This document shows, piece by piece, positions 36,187 to 47,213 of a stretch of DNA of 64,000 nt. Below the pieces are notes generated by a model. It was given only the letters and a program-made list of their open reading frames with translations, was not told the DNA's origin and ran no database searches. Positions within the stretch are counted from its first letter, which is position 1. Each line of letters begins with the position of its first letter. The position numbers were made by a program, and so were the translations under genes. Source of the DNA: Saussurea involucrata (Eukaryota > Streptophyta > Magnoliopsida > Asterales > Asteraceae); NCBI GenBank assembly GCA_033807775.1, contig CM066313.1, positions 87,545,484-87,609,483 of the forward strand, in the 5' to 3' direction.

Positions 36187-36792
36187 TATTGGTGATTTTA
36201 GTGAAATCATCGGTCATTTTGTGTAGTTGGATTCACAAAGGTAATAATGGGGTTGTTAGCTAAGCTATAACATGAGTTAGGAGGTGTGGAGTGCACACTC
36301 GTGTAAGCTAACTAGAACCCGAGATTGTTGGACGGTTAAAATCGACAAGTTACAAAGTAGTTTCATGAGCTGGGTGTCGGGGCTAGTTGTGGCGCTAGTT
36401 GAACTAGCACGAAAGTAGCGCCAAGCTCTGGAATGTTGCCCGCGCTCCTTTTGGCGCTAGTTGAACTAGCACGAAAGTAGCGCCGGAGTCTGGAAGACTT
36501 TTCTCATTTGTAACTCCCGTCATCAATTCCGCAATCAATCCCATTAAGTGGGATATTATTACCAGTATCAATATAGGTCGGTTACAACTCTCTAAAGGTG
36601 TATAAGTATGAATCGATCATTGCCTTGATTGAGACACCGAAACAAAGAGATTATCCCCTAGAGAATTTCGTGATACCCAGACATATAGGGTCGAAATATC
36701 TCTTACGGAAAGCGAGCTCTCACGCGATCTCTGCGTTTTATCCAAGTCATTCTACATCTATTTCTCTATCAATTTTTTGATTTCCTCCAACA
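36187..36792 (+). repeat. Copia 4 5' LTR
   Basis: Contains two copies of GGCGCTAGTTGAACTAGC, a short palindromic word, as does the 3' LTR. Confidence 0.88.
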
Positions 36793-36824
36793 ATCGTAAG
36801 AGATATTTGCTTATTGCGAGAGAG

Positions 36825-39800
36825 ATGGCGAATGATCAGTCCGTGAGAGACATGACTTCCAAGTTCACTAAACTTGAGAAGTTTGAAGGCGTTGATTTCC
36901 GTTGATGGCAGAAAAAGATGCATTTCTTGCTGACGACGTTGAAGGTCGTGTACGTGCTGAGCACCCCAATGCCGGAGGTGATGGAGAACGAGACATTGGA
37001 GGTGACTTGGCATCGCAGCAAATGGAAGAACGACGACTACATCTGTCATGGCCACATCTTAAACGGTATGTGTGACTCCCTCTTTGACATCTATCAAAAC
37101 GTGGAATCTGCTAAAGAGCTATGGGACTCTCTTGAGTCCAAGTACATGGCGGAGGATGCTTCTAGTAAGAATTTCCTGGAGAGTAATTTTAATAATTACA
37201 AAATGGTAGACTCAAGGCCGGTGATGGAGCAATACAATGAGCTCCTTCGCATTTTAAGCCAATATGCTCAACATAATATGAAGATGGACGAATCCATCTC
37301 CGTATCGAGTATTATTGATAAACTGCCCCCCTCATGGAAAGACTTTAAACACATGTTGAAACACAAGAAGGAAGAGTTGTCCCTTGTACAACTCGGTAGT
37401 CACTTGTGCATAGAGGAATCTCTTCGGGCGCAAGAGGCTGAGAAACCTAAAGTAAAAGAAGTTTCTGAACCTTCGGTAAACATGGTGGAAGAGGGAAAGT
37501 CTAACAATTTCAAGGGAAGCCGTAAGTTCAACGAAGCCAAGAAATGGCCCAATAAAAAGGTTAAATTAACCTGTTGACCTATGGGATGACCGGCCATCTC
37601 AAGCGGGATTGTCGGGTTGTCAAGAACAAGAATGGTGCAAGCACAAGTGGTGGTGGGCAAGGATCCAAGGATCAAAAGCCACGGAAAGTTCATAATTTTG
37701 ACTTTGGTTTTAATTCAAATGTGAATTATGTACCACTAATATCCGAATCTTTCATGTGCAGGATGATGATGTTGCTTGGTGGATCGTCTCGGGTACTACA
37801 AGTCATATGTGCAAAGATCGCCGTTGGTTCGCCTCTAAGGAACCGATTGAAGACGGATCAATGCTACACATGGGGAACGAGTCGAGTGCTACCATTCTTG
37901 GACGTGGCTTAGTTAGGCTAGAATTTAGTTCTGGCAAAATGGTTGAGTTTTGATGTTTTGTTTGTACCACAAATTTTGAATTTGGTTTCTGGTAACATCT
38001 TGAATAAGTTAGGATGTAGGCAAGTTTGTGAGTCGGACATGTTTATCTTATCAAAAGATGGCTCTTGGGTAGGATTTGGTTTTATGTTGAATAACATGTT
38101 TAAGATTAAATTTGAATGAAAGAATGTTGTTTTAAATTTTGTGTATGATACAATTGAATTGCTTTATCTTGCTTTATAATTTGTTTTATGTTGCATATGA
38201 TTTTTTGTTTAAAAAATCTGTTTATGTTGCAAATGAATTTGTTTAAATTCTGTTATGTTGCAAATGAATTTGTTTAAAATTCTGTTTATATTGTAAATGA
38301 ATTTTGTGTTTAAAATTTTGTTTTGTTGCAAATGAATTTTGTGTTTAAAATTCTGTTTTGGTGCAAATGAATTTTGTGTTTAAAATTCTGTTTATATTGC
38401 AAACGAATTTTGTTTAAAAATTCTGTTTATGTGGCAAGTGAATTTTGTGTTTAAAAATCCTGGTTATATTGTAAATGAATTTTGTTTAAAATTATGTTTT
38501 GTTGCAAATGAATTTAGTGTTTAAAATTCTGTTTGTTGCAAATGAATTTTGTGATTAAAATTCTGTTTATTTTGCAAGTGAATTTTGTTTATGTTACTTT
38601 ATGAATTGCTTTATAATTGCAAATGAATTGCTTGATGAATTTTGGGGTAAAGCCATGCTAACGGCTTGTTTCTTGTTGAATCGAGTTCCCAATAAAAGAA
38701 ACAAGATTACCCCATATGAACTTTGGTCCAAAGGCCTAACTTGAGTTTTATTCAAGTTAGGGGTTGTCGAGCGGTTGTTCGATTACCCGAACCCAAAAGG
38801 AAGACTTTGGGTGATGCATCTTTGTTGGATATGCCGAGCATTCCAAAGCTTATAGGTTCTATGTTATTGAACCTAATGATTCTATAGCGATTCACACCGT
38901 TATAGAATCGAGAGATGTAACTTTTGATGAGACTAGATTCTCTTCAATGCCTAGGCCAAAGGACATAGTTCCAAAAACTAGTGAGGTTAAAGAACAAGCA
39001 ATTGTTCCAACCAAATCTCCGATGCTTCGAAGGAGCAAAAGAGGAAGGATTGAAATTCCTTTGGTCCCGATTTCCAAGTATACTTGGTAGAGGGATCAAG
39101 AGATGAGATTGGATCCCAACTCCTTTACTGTTATAGTGTTGAGGAGGATCCAAAATCATTTGATGAGGCTATGAAGCCTCAAGATGTTGCTTTCTGGAAA
39201 GAAGCAATACATGATGAAATGGACTCCATCATGGGGAATAATACTTGGGTATTATCGGACTTGCCACCGGGTTATAAACCTTTGGGTTGCAAGTGGATCT
39301 TCAAAAGGAAGATGAAAGCGGATGGGTCAATCGACAAGTTCAAGGCTCGATTAGTGATCCAAGGCTTTAGGCAACGGGAAGGCATCGATTATTTTGATAC
39401 ATATGCCCCAGTTGCATGAATCTCCACTATTAGATTGTTGATAGCCTTAACCGCTATTCACAATTTGGTGATTCACCAAATGGATGTCAAAACGGCATTC
39501 TTGAATGGTGACTTGGAGGAGGAAGTTTACATGAAACAACCGGAAGGTTTTGTCATGCCCGAAATGGAGCATAAGGTGTGTAAACTTGTAAAATCATTGT
39601 ATGGGCTGAAACAAGCACCCAAACAATGGTATTAGAAATTTGATGAGGTTATCTTGTCCAACGGTTTTATGATAAACCAAGCGGACAAGTGTGTATATAG
39701 CAAATTTGATTCTTCCGGTAACGGTGTAATCATTTGCTTATATGTTGACGACATGTTGATCTTTGGCACCGACCAAAATCAAGTTGAGAAAACCAAAGAG

Positions 39801-40688
39801 TTTTTGTCGTTGAGTTTCTCCATGAAAGATATGGGAGAGGCGGAAGTGATCCTTGGTATAAGGATCAAGCGTGAGAACAAAGGAATCGCAATTACGCAAT
39901 CTCATTACGTTGAGAAAGTATTAAAGAAATTTAATTGCTTTGATTGTTCTCCGGTGAGTACCCCATGGGATCCGAGTGTGAAGCTTATGCCCAATTCGGG
40001 TGAAGCGGTGTCATAACTCGAGTACTCAAAGGCTATAGGATGCTTGATGTATGCCATGACAAGCACTAGGCCGGATATCGCATTTGCCATAGGAAAGTTG
40101 AGTAGATATACTAGTAATCCTGGTATTCGTCATTGGAAAGCAATAAGACGAGTATTCAAATACTTGAAGAAAACCATTGATTATGGTTTGTCATATGTCG
40201 GATTTCCTTCGGTTTTGGAGGGATATTCGGATGCAAGTTGGATTACCAATTTGGAAGATCACTCTTCCACGAGTGGTTGGGTGTACTTGCTTGGGAGAGG
40301 TGCCATCTCTTGGGCTTCCAAGAAGAAAACTTGCATCACGAGTTCGACTATGGAGTCGGAATTTGTGGCATTAGCCGCTGCCGGTAAAGAGGCGGAATGG
40401 CTAAGGAATTTGGTCCATGAAATTCCATTATGGCCGAAACCAATATCACCCATCTCTATTCGTTGTGATAGTGAGACTACTTTGGCTAAAGCTTATAGCC
40501 AAGTGTTTAATGGCAAGTCTAGACACTTAGGTGTTAGACATAGCATGATTCGTGAGCTAATCACGAATGGGGTGATTTCGGTTGAGTTTGTTCGGTCGCA
40601 ACAAAATCTAGTGGACCGCTTGACGAAGGGGTTAGCTAGGGACTTGGTTCACAAGTCGGTGATAGGGATGGGATTAAAGTCCATTTAA
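36825..40688 (+). pseudogene. Copia 4 gag-pol remnants
   Basis: Gag from 36825 has a TGA at residue 27 (a Trp position by context), then is open from about 36905 to 37577 (UBN2-type gag: AKELWDSLESKY). Frame changes follow through the zinc knuckle and protease (WWIVSGTTSHMC: Asp of the active site lost). From about 38110 to 38640 the expected GAG-pre-integrase and integrase core are replaced by a tandem-repeat tract; the integrase tail resumes near 38640. RT/RNase H spans 39084-40688 with three stops (39417, 39633, 40014) but keeps the YVDD box near 39745. Non-functional. Confidence 0.85.
38190..38640 (+). repeat. Tandem repeat tract replacing the integrase core of copia 4
   Basis: About a dozen units of 32-38 bp around GCAAATGAATTTTGTGTTTA and AAATTCTGTTTATG, strongly AT-rich, with variable unit length. 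Confidence 0.85.
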
Positions 40689-41197
40689 ATTTCTAATGGT
40701 GAGATACCCAATTCCCTTCTAATACAACGTTAGAAGCTGAATTTAATGGGAAAGCTCACTCTAAGAGATTGGAGCACAAGACGGTCATCCCAAGGTGTGT
40801 GCTCGGTACTGCAAGTGAAGGAGGTAATTGTTCTTTTGTAAAAATGCATGTGCAGGTGCATGAGGAAAAGAACTACCTATATGAGTGGGAAGTGTGGCCG
40901 CTTCAAGAAGCTTGGACTTGGCTTTGATGCACTCACGAATGGATAAGGACACATGGCCTGTATAGTGTCAAGTTTATACTTTAGAGAGTCTTTTAATTCA
41001 TGTGTATGTTATTTTCTGGTACTCAAATGGGTTGACGGGTTCAATCCATATGACACCCAGATTCTCGAGTATTTGAAATGTGTAATGTACTAAGATGGAA
41101 ATTCAATCTTTTAGATATTTTCATTTATTCATGAGTTTGTTTACTTGTATTGTAATTTTATTTGTGAATCAAAGATTGCACTAAAATGGGGGATGAA

Positions 41198-41800
41198 TGT
41201 TGGTGATTTTAGTGAAATCATCGATCATTTTGTGCAGTTGGATTCACAAAGGTAATAATGGGGTTGTTAGCTAAGCTATAACATGAGTTAGGAGGTGTGG
41301 AGTGCACACTCGTGTAAGCTAACTAGAACCCGGGATTGTTGGACGGTTAAAATCGACAAGTTACAAAGTGGTTCATGAGCTGGGTGTCGGGGCTTGTTGT
41401 GGCGCTAGTTGAACTAGCACGAAAGTAGCGCCAAGCTCTGGAATGTTGCCCGCGCTCCTTTTGGCGCTAGTTGAACTAGCACGAAAGTAGCGCCGGAGTC
41501 TGGAAGACTTTTCTCATTTGTAACTCCCGTCATTAATTCCGCAATCAATCCCATTAAGTGGGATATTATTACCAGTATCAATAGATCGGTTACACCTCTC
41601 TAAAGGTGTATAAGTATGAATCGATCATTGCCTTGATTGAGACACCGAAACAAAGAGATTATCCCCTAGAGAATTTCGTGATACCCAGGCATATAGGGTC
41701 GAAATATCTCTTACGGAAAGCGAGCTCTCATGCGATCTTTGCGTTTTATCCAAGTCATTCTACATTTATTTCTCTATCAATTTTTCGAATTCCTCCAACA
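41198..41800 (+). repeat. Copia 4 3' LTR
   Basis: TGTTGGTGATT...CCTCCAACA. About 2.5 percent different from the 5' LTR by eye. Confidence 0.9.
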
Positions 41801-42515
41801 TCCTCTTCGGTTTGCAATCTAAATGCATATGGTGGTTTTATATGTTGATTTTCGTATGATAATCTTGTCTCTTTTCTTAATTGTAGATGAAAACAGAAAG
41901 ACAGAGTTGGATTGGTCTAACCGTTTCAACATCATTGAAGGAATTGGTCAAGGGCTGCTATACTTGCATAAGTACCCGAGATTGCAAGTTATTCATAGAG
42001 ATCTAAAAGCAAACAACATTTTGTTTGACAAGAGTATGAGCCCCATGATTTCTCGTTTTGGCATGGCAAGAATATTTAAGGAGAACGAGACCAAGGCAAT
42101 GACTAACCGAATAGTTGAACATAGTAAATTAGCACTTTCTGTTAAGAATATAACATAAAAAACCCTATTGATTTATATGCTTTCATTGTCAATTTATTAT
42201 CACCCTAACTTCATGCGGGATATATTGGGTTTGTGTGGTTTCGTCCTTTTATTGTTAGTATATTTTCAAACACTTAGATTTTTAGAATTCTATTAAGTCA
42301 ACCATGTGCGTACCATGGTTACATGTGTCCTGAGTATGCTACAAAAGGGACTTTTTCGATCAAGTTCGATATCTTCAGCTTCGGAGTCTTGATCCTGGAA
42401 ATCGTCGGTGGAAGAAAAAATAGTAGTTTCGTTCATCTTGACAGACTTCAATCTTATTGGATATGTAAGTGTTGTCAAAATCACTTTTTAACATATTCTC
42501 CCGTATTCACAAATG

Positions 42516-42715
42516 GGTTAGGGTTCTGGTGAGGATGAAAATTATGGTGAGAAGAGTAAGAAAGGATCTCCACCCTTAGATGAGATGCATTGGATCAATT
42601 CCCATATGAAGCGCAATTCATGGGGTGGGGGTGAGATTAAAAGTAATCAAGGGTCCAAATCCCTTCTTACGTCTCACCTAAACTCTTCGCACACGATCTT
42701 TCGTCATTCACAAAT
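42516..42715 (+). other. Extra sequence in intron 7 of copy D, possible coding fragment
   Basis: About 200 bp absent from the same intron in copies A and C. The direct repeat ATTCACAAAT stands on both sides. One frame reads [20 protein letters not shown] and on to about 58 codons without a stop, hydrophilic. I do not recognise it; it may be a piece of a host gene brought in by an insertion or repair event. Confidence 0.35.
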
Positions 42716-43550
42716 AACATCAACATATGTGTTATAAGTTATCTTCCAATTGATTCAGACATGGGAGCTATGGCAACAATGGGATGCATTGGAGTTGAAG
42801 GATCCAACACTGGGAGATACTTGTATTGTACAATAATTCTTGAGAACTGTTCATGTGGCACTTCTATGTGTACAAGAAAGTGCAATGGATCGTCCAACAA
42901 CATCTGAAATCTGATATGATCTCCATACTTCTCAATGACACCATAATGTTACCCACCATAAATAGACCAACATTCTTACCAACAGAGTGGAGTTGAAGTC
43001 AAGTTCAGATGAAAGCAAAAAGAAAGATTGCTCTATAAACAATATGACCATCACTGTTATGGAGGGTCGATATGGTATGAAACCATGAAAGTCGATGCTT
43101 CTTTAAGATTAGCGTATCATCCTTTGTGAACTATTTTCTCTAGTATAATTTGTATACGATTATTCAATTTGTAGGAGGTAAACATCCATTTTTTTCCTGT
43201 ACTTGCTACAATGCAAAATTGCTTAGATCATAATATATATATATATAGGGGCTTAATCAAATAAGAATTATTTAGTTTGTGGTAACTGTAAGAACCAATT
43301 TCAGCCACACATTTAAAATAACTAATATAAATTTTAAATAAATACAAAAGGGTGTTTTAGTAAATTTGTTTTATAAATCTAATTAAATAATTAAATCCTA
43401 AAATATCTCCTATATTTACTATTCACGTCTCTCTCCTCTCCCTCATTTTTTCTATATACCAAATAATTAAACCCTAAAAAATTTGAATTACACCTCTCTC
43501 TACCACTCCACCCCCAGCCGGCAGCCGCCCCCCTCCACAACCGACAACCA

Positions 43551-43980
43551 TCATTGGTCGCCGGCGTAACCGCACGTAACCGCCACGTAACCGCCAACAT
43601 CCGCCACAAACGAAACACTGAAAACCACCGGAGCAGCCAAGAGGTTGATCACCGAACAACCGTACTTTGGTCCGATGAGGTCACAGAGCACCCTCATGAT
43701 GAGGCGTGAGAGGATGCTGCCAGAGACAGAGGCGATTCCGGCGTTGGAGATGTCGGCGCGGGTGAGGCTGAGGTTATCCCGGATGATGGGAACAAGAGGG
43801 GCGGCGACAAAGGTGGAGATAACGCACGTGCAGAAGGAAAGCCATGAGAGATGGAAGGCTCTCATGTGGGGTTGTACAACGGAGAAGATCTTCATCTTTG
43901 TGGCTTTGTTTTCTGAATCCACTGCCAATAGATCTGGGTATCGAAGATGCTGGCACCGATTATGATGGTGGGGTTTTTGG
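43551..43980 (-). pseudogene. NRT2 high-affinity nitrate transporter fragment (captured)
   Basis: Minus-strand frame from about 43928: [72 protein letters not shown]. These match, in order, the N-terminal part and first membrane segments of plant NRT2 proteins, including the MFS signature region between helices 2 and 3 (family knowledge). NRT2 moves nitrate with protons across the plasma membrane. Only about 110 residues are present, with no proper N-terminus and no remaining ten helices, so it cannot transport. It may be transcribed as antisense to NRT2 from a flanking promoter (speculation). Confidence 0.85.
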
Positions 43981-44026
43981 CAGATGAGAGTGCAAACAGT
44001 AAGAAAACGAAAAGATTTTTGGGTAT

Positions 44027-44480
44027 CACAACGGGTATCACAGATGTTCTTGGAGTATCACAATGGGTATCACAATGGGTATCATACTAAGTGTATCAAA
44101 TTATGTTTTTTTCTTTAGTTTTGTTATGTTCTTAAGGGTATCACATTGGTATCACAGATGTTCTTGGAGTATCACAATGAATATTGCAATGGGTATCACA
44201 ATGGGTATCATATTGGGTGTTAGTGGATTTTACAGCGGTATCACAATGGGTATCATAATGGGTATCATACTAAGTGTATCAAATTATGTTTTTTTCTTTA
44301 GTTTCGTTATGTTCTTAAGGGTATCACATTGGTATCACAAATGTTCTTGGAGTATGACAATGAGTATTGCAATGGGTATCACAATGGGTATCATATTGGG
44401 TGTTAGTGGATTTTACAGCGGTATCACAATGGGTATTGCAATCGATATCACAATGGGTATTGTATTTTATCACAATGGTA
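44027..44480 (+). repeat. GTATCACAATGG tandem array in foldback element 5
   Basis: Many copies of a 12-bp unit (GTATCACAATGG and GTATCATA variants) in two blocks; the larger unit, about 187 bp with TTATGTTTTTTTCTTTAGTTT, is itself repeated. Open in one frame as GITMGI repeats, which is a by-product of a 12-bp unit. Confidence 0.85.
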
Positions 44481-44805
44481 TTTATGTATTTTGAGAGGAG
44501 AGAGGATAGAGGAGAGAGGATATTTTTAAAATACCCCAAATTCCCTTTAATTGAAAATTTAAATTAAATTACCAAAATTATTAATTTCCTAATTTATCGT
44601 TTGATTTGTGGCTGAAATTGGTTCTTACAGTTACCACAAACTAATTAGTTCTTCCTTGAATGACCCCCTATATATATATATATATATGTACAAGTTTATC
44701 CACATTTTTCGGGTTTATTCATTGTTTCATCATAAAGTTATTCCTTTCTTGAACTCTATCATGTCTTCATCAGATAATTCAAATAAATCCATATGTGTCA
44801 ACTGA

Positions 44806-46640
44806 TGTAATGTCTCGGGTAAGTTCGTTATTTATTATTTTGGGTTCCATTTTATTTATTTAGTTTAAGTTTATTAATCTGGCGTAAGTTTGGGTTGGAT
44901 TTGTAACTTTAAGGTATTATCGTCATTCTTACATAGTTGAGTCTTTATTCGTAATTTGGGCTTATTATATAAGCCAACACCTCTTATTATCTTTATTATG
45001 TAGGTTTTGGGGTGAGAGTGTTTGAGCAGAGAGAAACCCCGGAAGTTTCATTCGTTCGATTAAGGCCCAAACGATTCTCCAATTGAGTCGATTTTGAGGT
45101 ATTTGTCTTTTCATATTGTGTTTATAATTGATAGTAGTAGAGTTCTATCGGTTTAGAATTTAGAAATCTTTGATTATGAGTTGACGTAATATGAATCTGG
45201 GGTTCGAACATTTGTCCAGATTCTTTGGTTTCTGGATTCGAATTACCCGGATTCTAGTGTTTTCCAGGTAGGATATTTCCGGATGGTATTTGGATTTGGA
45301 TACCGGATTCTCGTTGTCTGGACCGGAAGTATCCAGATTCTTGGGATTTCCGGGTAAGTTCCGGATGGTTTATCTGGATAACTATTCCCGGATTCTTTGT
45401 ATTTCCCGGATGGTAATTTAATCACATCCGAATTCTTTATCCGGAAAACCACACCCGGATCACATAGCGGGACCCCGTGCTAAGTCGTCGAAGAGGGACA
45501 TTTTGTAAGTGTTATATGGGTAAGGGTATGATAGGCTTATTTAGAATTCTTAGCATGTCGATTAGTTTTATGTGGTAAATAGTTATATGTATTTTGTGTA
45601 ATTCAGATGTTGTGAAGTTTGTGGAAAAGTAAGGTTCTTGCAAGTTTTCAAGAGAAGTGTTAGTTGTGTTATTTCTTTCAGGTGAGTTTTACTTTAATCA
45701 TTTTCAAACTTGAATACATATATACTGGATAAATATGTGGTAGGTAGTGTGATGATGTGTTTATGATTGAAATATGATATGTTGAGATGTATGTTGTATT
45801 TATATAAGCATTACACTACACGATTGCACGTTGGTCGAACTTAGGGCCGATGGAGTTTGGCTGTACGGAGGGACATCGGAGTTGGCTGTATTTTAGTGCA
45901 GAAGAGTAAATTGATTAGTTGGTTTAGCACAACCAACTAATATGACCATGTGAAAGAGTTGTACACAGTGCATACGAGTCATGCTTGATATTCAAATATT
46001 TGTTGTCTATCTGTGTTTTACAAAATGATTACCAAATTGACAGAGATTTTCTCACTTAGACCAATTGGTCTAACCCTCATTTTGTTTTCAAAAATATGTA
46101 TTCCAGGTCAAGGAACGTTTAAAGACAAAGGCAACGATAAGGTGTAATGTGTTTCCGAAGGCTGTTTGTCATTAAGAAGTTTTCCTGAATCGTTTTGTAT
46201 GGATTGTATTGTAATATATTACTGAAAACACTACTAAATGAAAGACTTTTACCTACGACATTTTCACTGGGAAATCTGTCGCTAAAGGGTGATTCGTCAC
46301 AAAACCGTCACAAAAGTTTGTGGGTAAATTTTTGGTGGGTAATGCAAATCAGTGAAAGATTGGGATTCTCTAGGTGATCCATGGGTATTTTCCCGAAAAC
46401 ATCGGATTTTACCGAACCATTGATATTTCCTGGGTGATCGCGGGGTAATCACTGACGAAAATTTCCCTGGGTAAATTTTTGTGGGTAAAAGTCATTTGTT
46501 TTGTAGTGAAAGTTTGTACTGATATATTTAATGTACAATTTTGGGACTTTCGGACCTTATGTGATATAATATATCTTTGTTATCTTATACAAGAGATGTA
46601 AATTGTATTATATGATGTATGTATGGGATGAGTTGTTACA
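44806..46640 (+). mobile_element. Solo LTR, same family as 6069-7705
   Basis: TGTAATGTCTCGGG at left, GTTGTTACA at right, ACTGA duplicated on both sides (44801-44805, 46641-46645). The flanks join to the continuous sequence of copy A's 3' region. About 1.55 kb without the nested CACTA MITE. Contains CCGGATTC repeats (45235-45460). Two solo LTRs and no full element in the window point to removal by LTR-LTR recombination. Confidence 0.78.
46229..46508. mobile_element. CACTA-type MITE in the solo LTR
   Basis: CACTACTAAATGAAAGACTTTTACC at left; GGGTAAAAGTCATTTG...TGTAGTG at right; AAA on both sides as a 3-bp duplication. Relative of 12118-12388. Confidence 0.82.
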
Positions 46641-46645
46641 ACTGA

Positions 46646-46996
46646 ATCATTACTCGATATGTTATTTTCATCCACAACATTGACCACCATGGTTTGATTC
46701 TATTTGAGAAGAAACTTGCAGGCATGGAACTATTCAGATCTCAATGAGATGAAGTCTTCATCTAATTTGTGTTGGTGAGTGTTTTTCAACATAAATCATA
46801 TTTTTTTATTATCAACTTTTTTTGGTCAATTTAATGGAGTAAAACAAACAATTTAGAACCTAATCCAGTTATATAGCCTTACAAACCAAGCATAAACAGA
46901 GGAAAAACATCAGGCCATTATCCCAGTGCAACAGTAAGAAAGAAAAAAATCAAACCACAACCAACACCCATAAGGATTATTCTGCAACTTGACAAA
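46646..46996. other. Continuation of copy D 3' flank
   Basis: Aligns with about 3890-4200 downstream of copy A. No gene seen. Confidence 0.65.
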
Positions 46997-47210
46997 GGGG
47001 TCGTTTACCAAAACGCTTACTGGGTAAGCACGCGAGAGTCGCCACCCTCATTTACTTTATGGAGTAACATTCTCGGCCATCAAAATGGATTGTTGTTAGG
47101 CGTCTCTTACCAGGTAAGCGTCAACCGGGTAAGTGTTTTCTTCCTCGTTTACCGGTAAGATTCTCGGTTCTTTGTCATGCTCGCCCGGTAAACGTTTGGT
47201 AAACGGCCTC
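46997..47210. mobile_element. Tourist-like MITE
   Basis: GGGGTCGTTTACCAAAACGCTTAC at left, GTAAACGTTTGGTAAACGGCC at right, with GGTAAG repeats inside. Complete counterpart of the truncated copy at 4222-4316. Confidence 0.75.
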
Positions 47211-47213
47211 TAA

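Larger units (their letters stand above)
36187..41800 (+). mobile_element. Copia 4: older retrotransposon in exon 5 of copy D
   Basis: LTRs 36187-36792 (606 bp) and 41198-41800 (603 bp) with about 15 differences by eye. Target duplication TCCTC (36182-36186, 41801-41805). The 5' LTR starts TATTGG where the 3' LTR has TGTTGG. No TGGTATCAGAGC primer site after the 5' LTR; gag starts only 32 bp downstream, so the leader seems deleted. Purine tract AAAATGGGGGA before the 3' LTR. RT resembles the Tork branch of copia (family knowledge). Confidence 0.9.
35679..43040 (+). pseudogene. Copy D: receptor-like kinase, interrupted in exon 5 by copia 4
   Basis: Exon 4 (35679-35875) keeps the Gly-loop region ([11 protein letters not shown] frame) but is shifted upstream. 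Exon 5 (35978-36186, resuming 41801-41810) has stop codons (TGA where the intact gene has Arg before EIA) and is split by copia 4. Exon 6 (41888-42120) retains HRDLKANN, but the DFG Asp is changed to Arg (SRFG), and the splice donor after it is AT instead of GT. Exon 7 (about 42314-42465) is frame-shifted near its end; exon 8 (about 42762-43040) is degraded. Clearly dead. Confidence 0.88.
43248..44668. mobile_element. TA-flanked foldback element 5, carrying an NRT2 fragment
   Basis: Inserted in the 3' flank of copy D. (TA)n on both sides (43232-43247, 44669-44687). Inverted ends: GGGGCTTAATCAAATAAG at left, complement GGGGGTCATTCAAGGAAG at right, then about 40 bp of near-perfect pairing (TTTGTGGTAACTGTAAGAAC and on). 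Interior holds a nitrate-transporter gene fragment and a tandem array. Copy A at 3740-3760 shows the site without the element (ATAAAATATATCTATGTAC). Confidence 0.85.

Noticed and set aside
43551..43928. Functional nitrate transporter
   Set aside because: Only the N-terminal part is present, no start context and no remaining membrane helices; better explained as a captured fragment.
44063..44494. 143-codon ORF with GITMGI repeats
   Set aside because: Caused by a 12-bp tandem repeat inside foldback element 5; open by periodicity, with no protein features.
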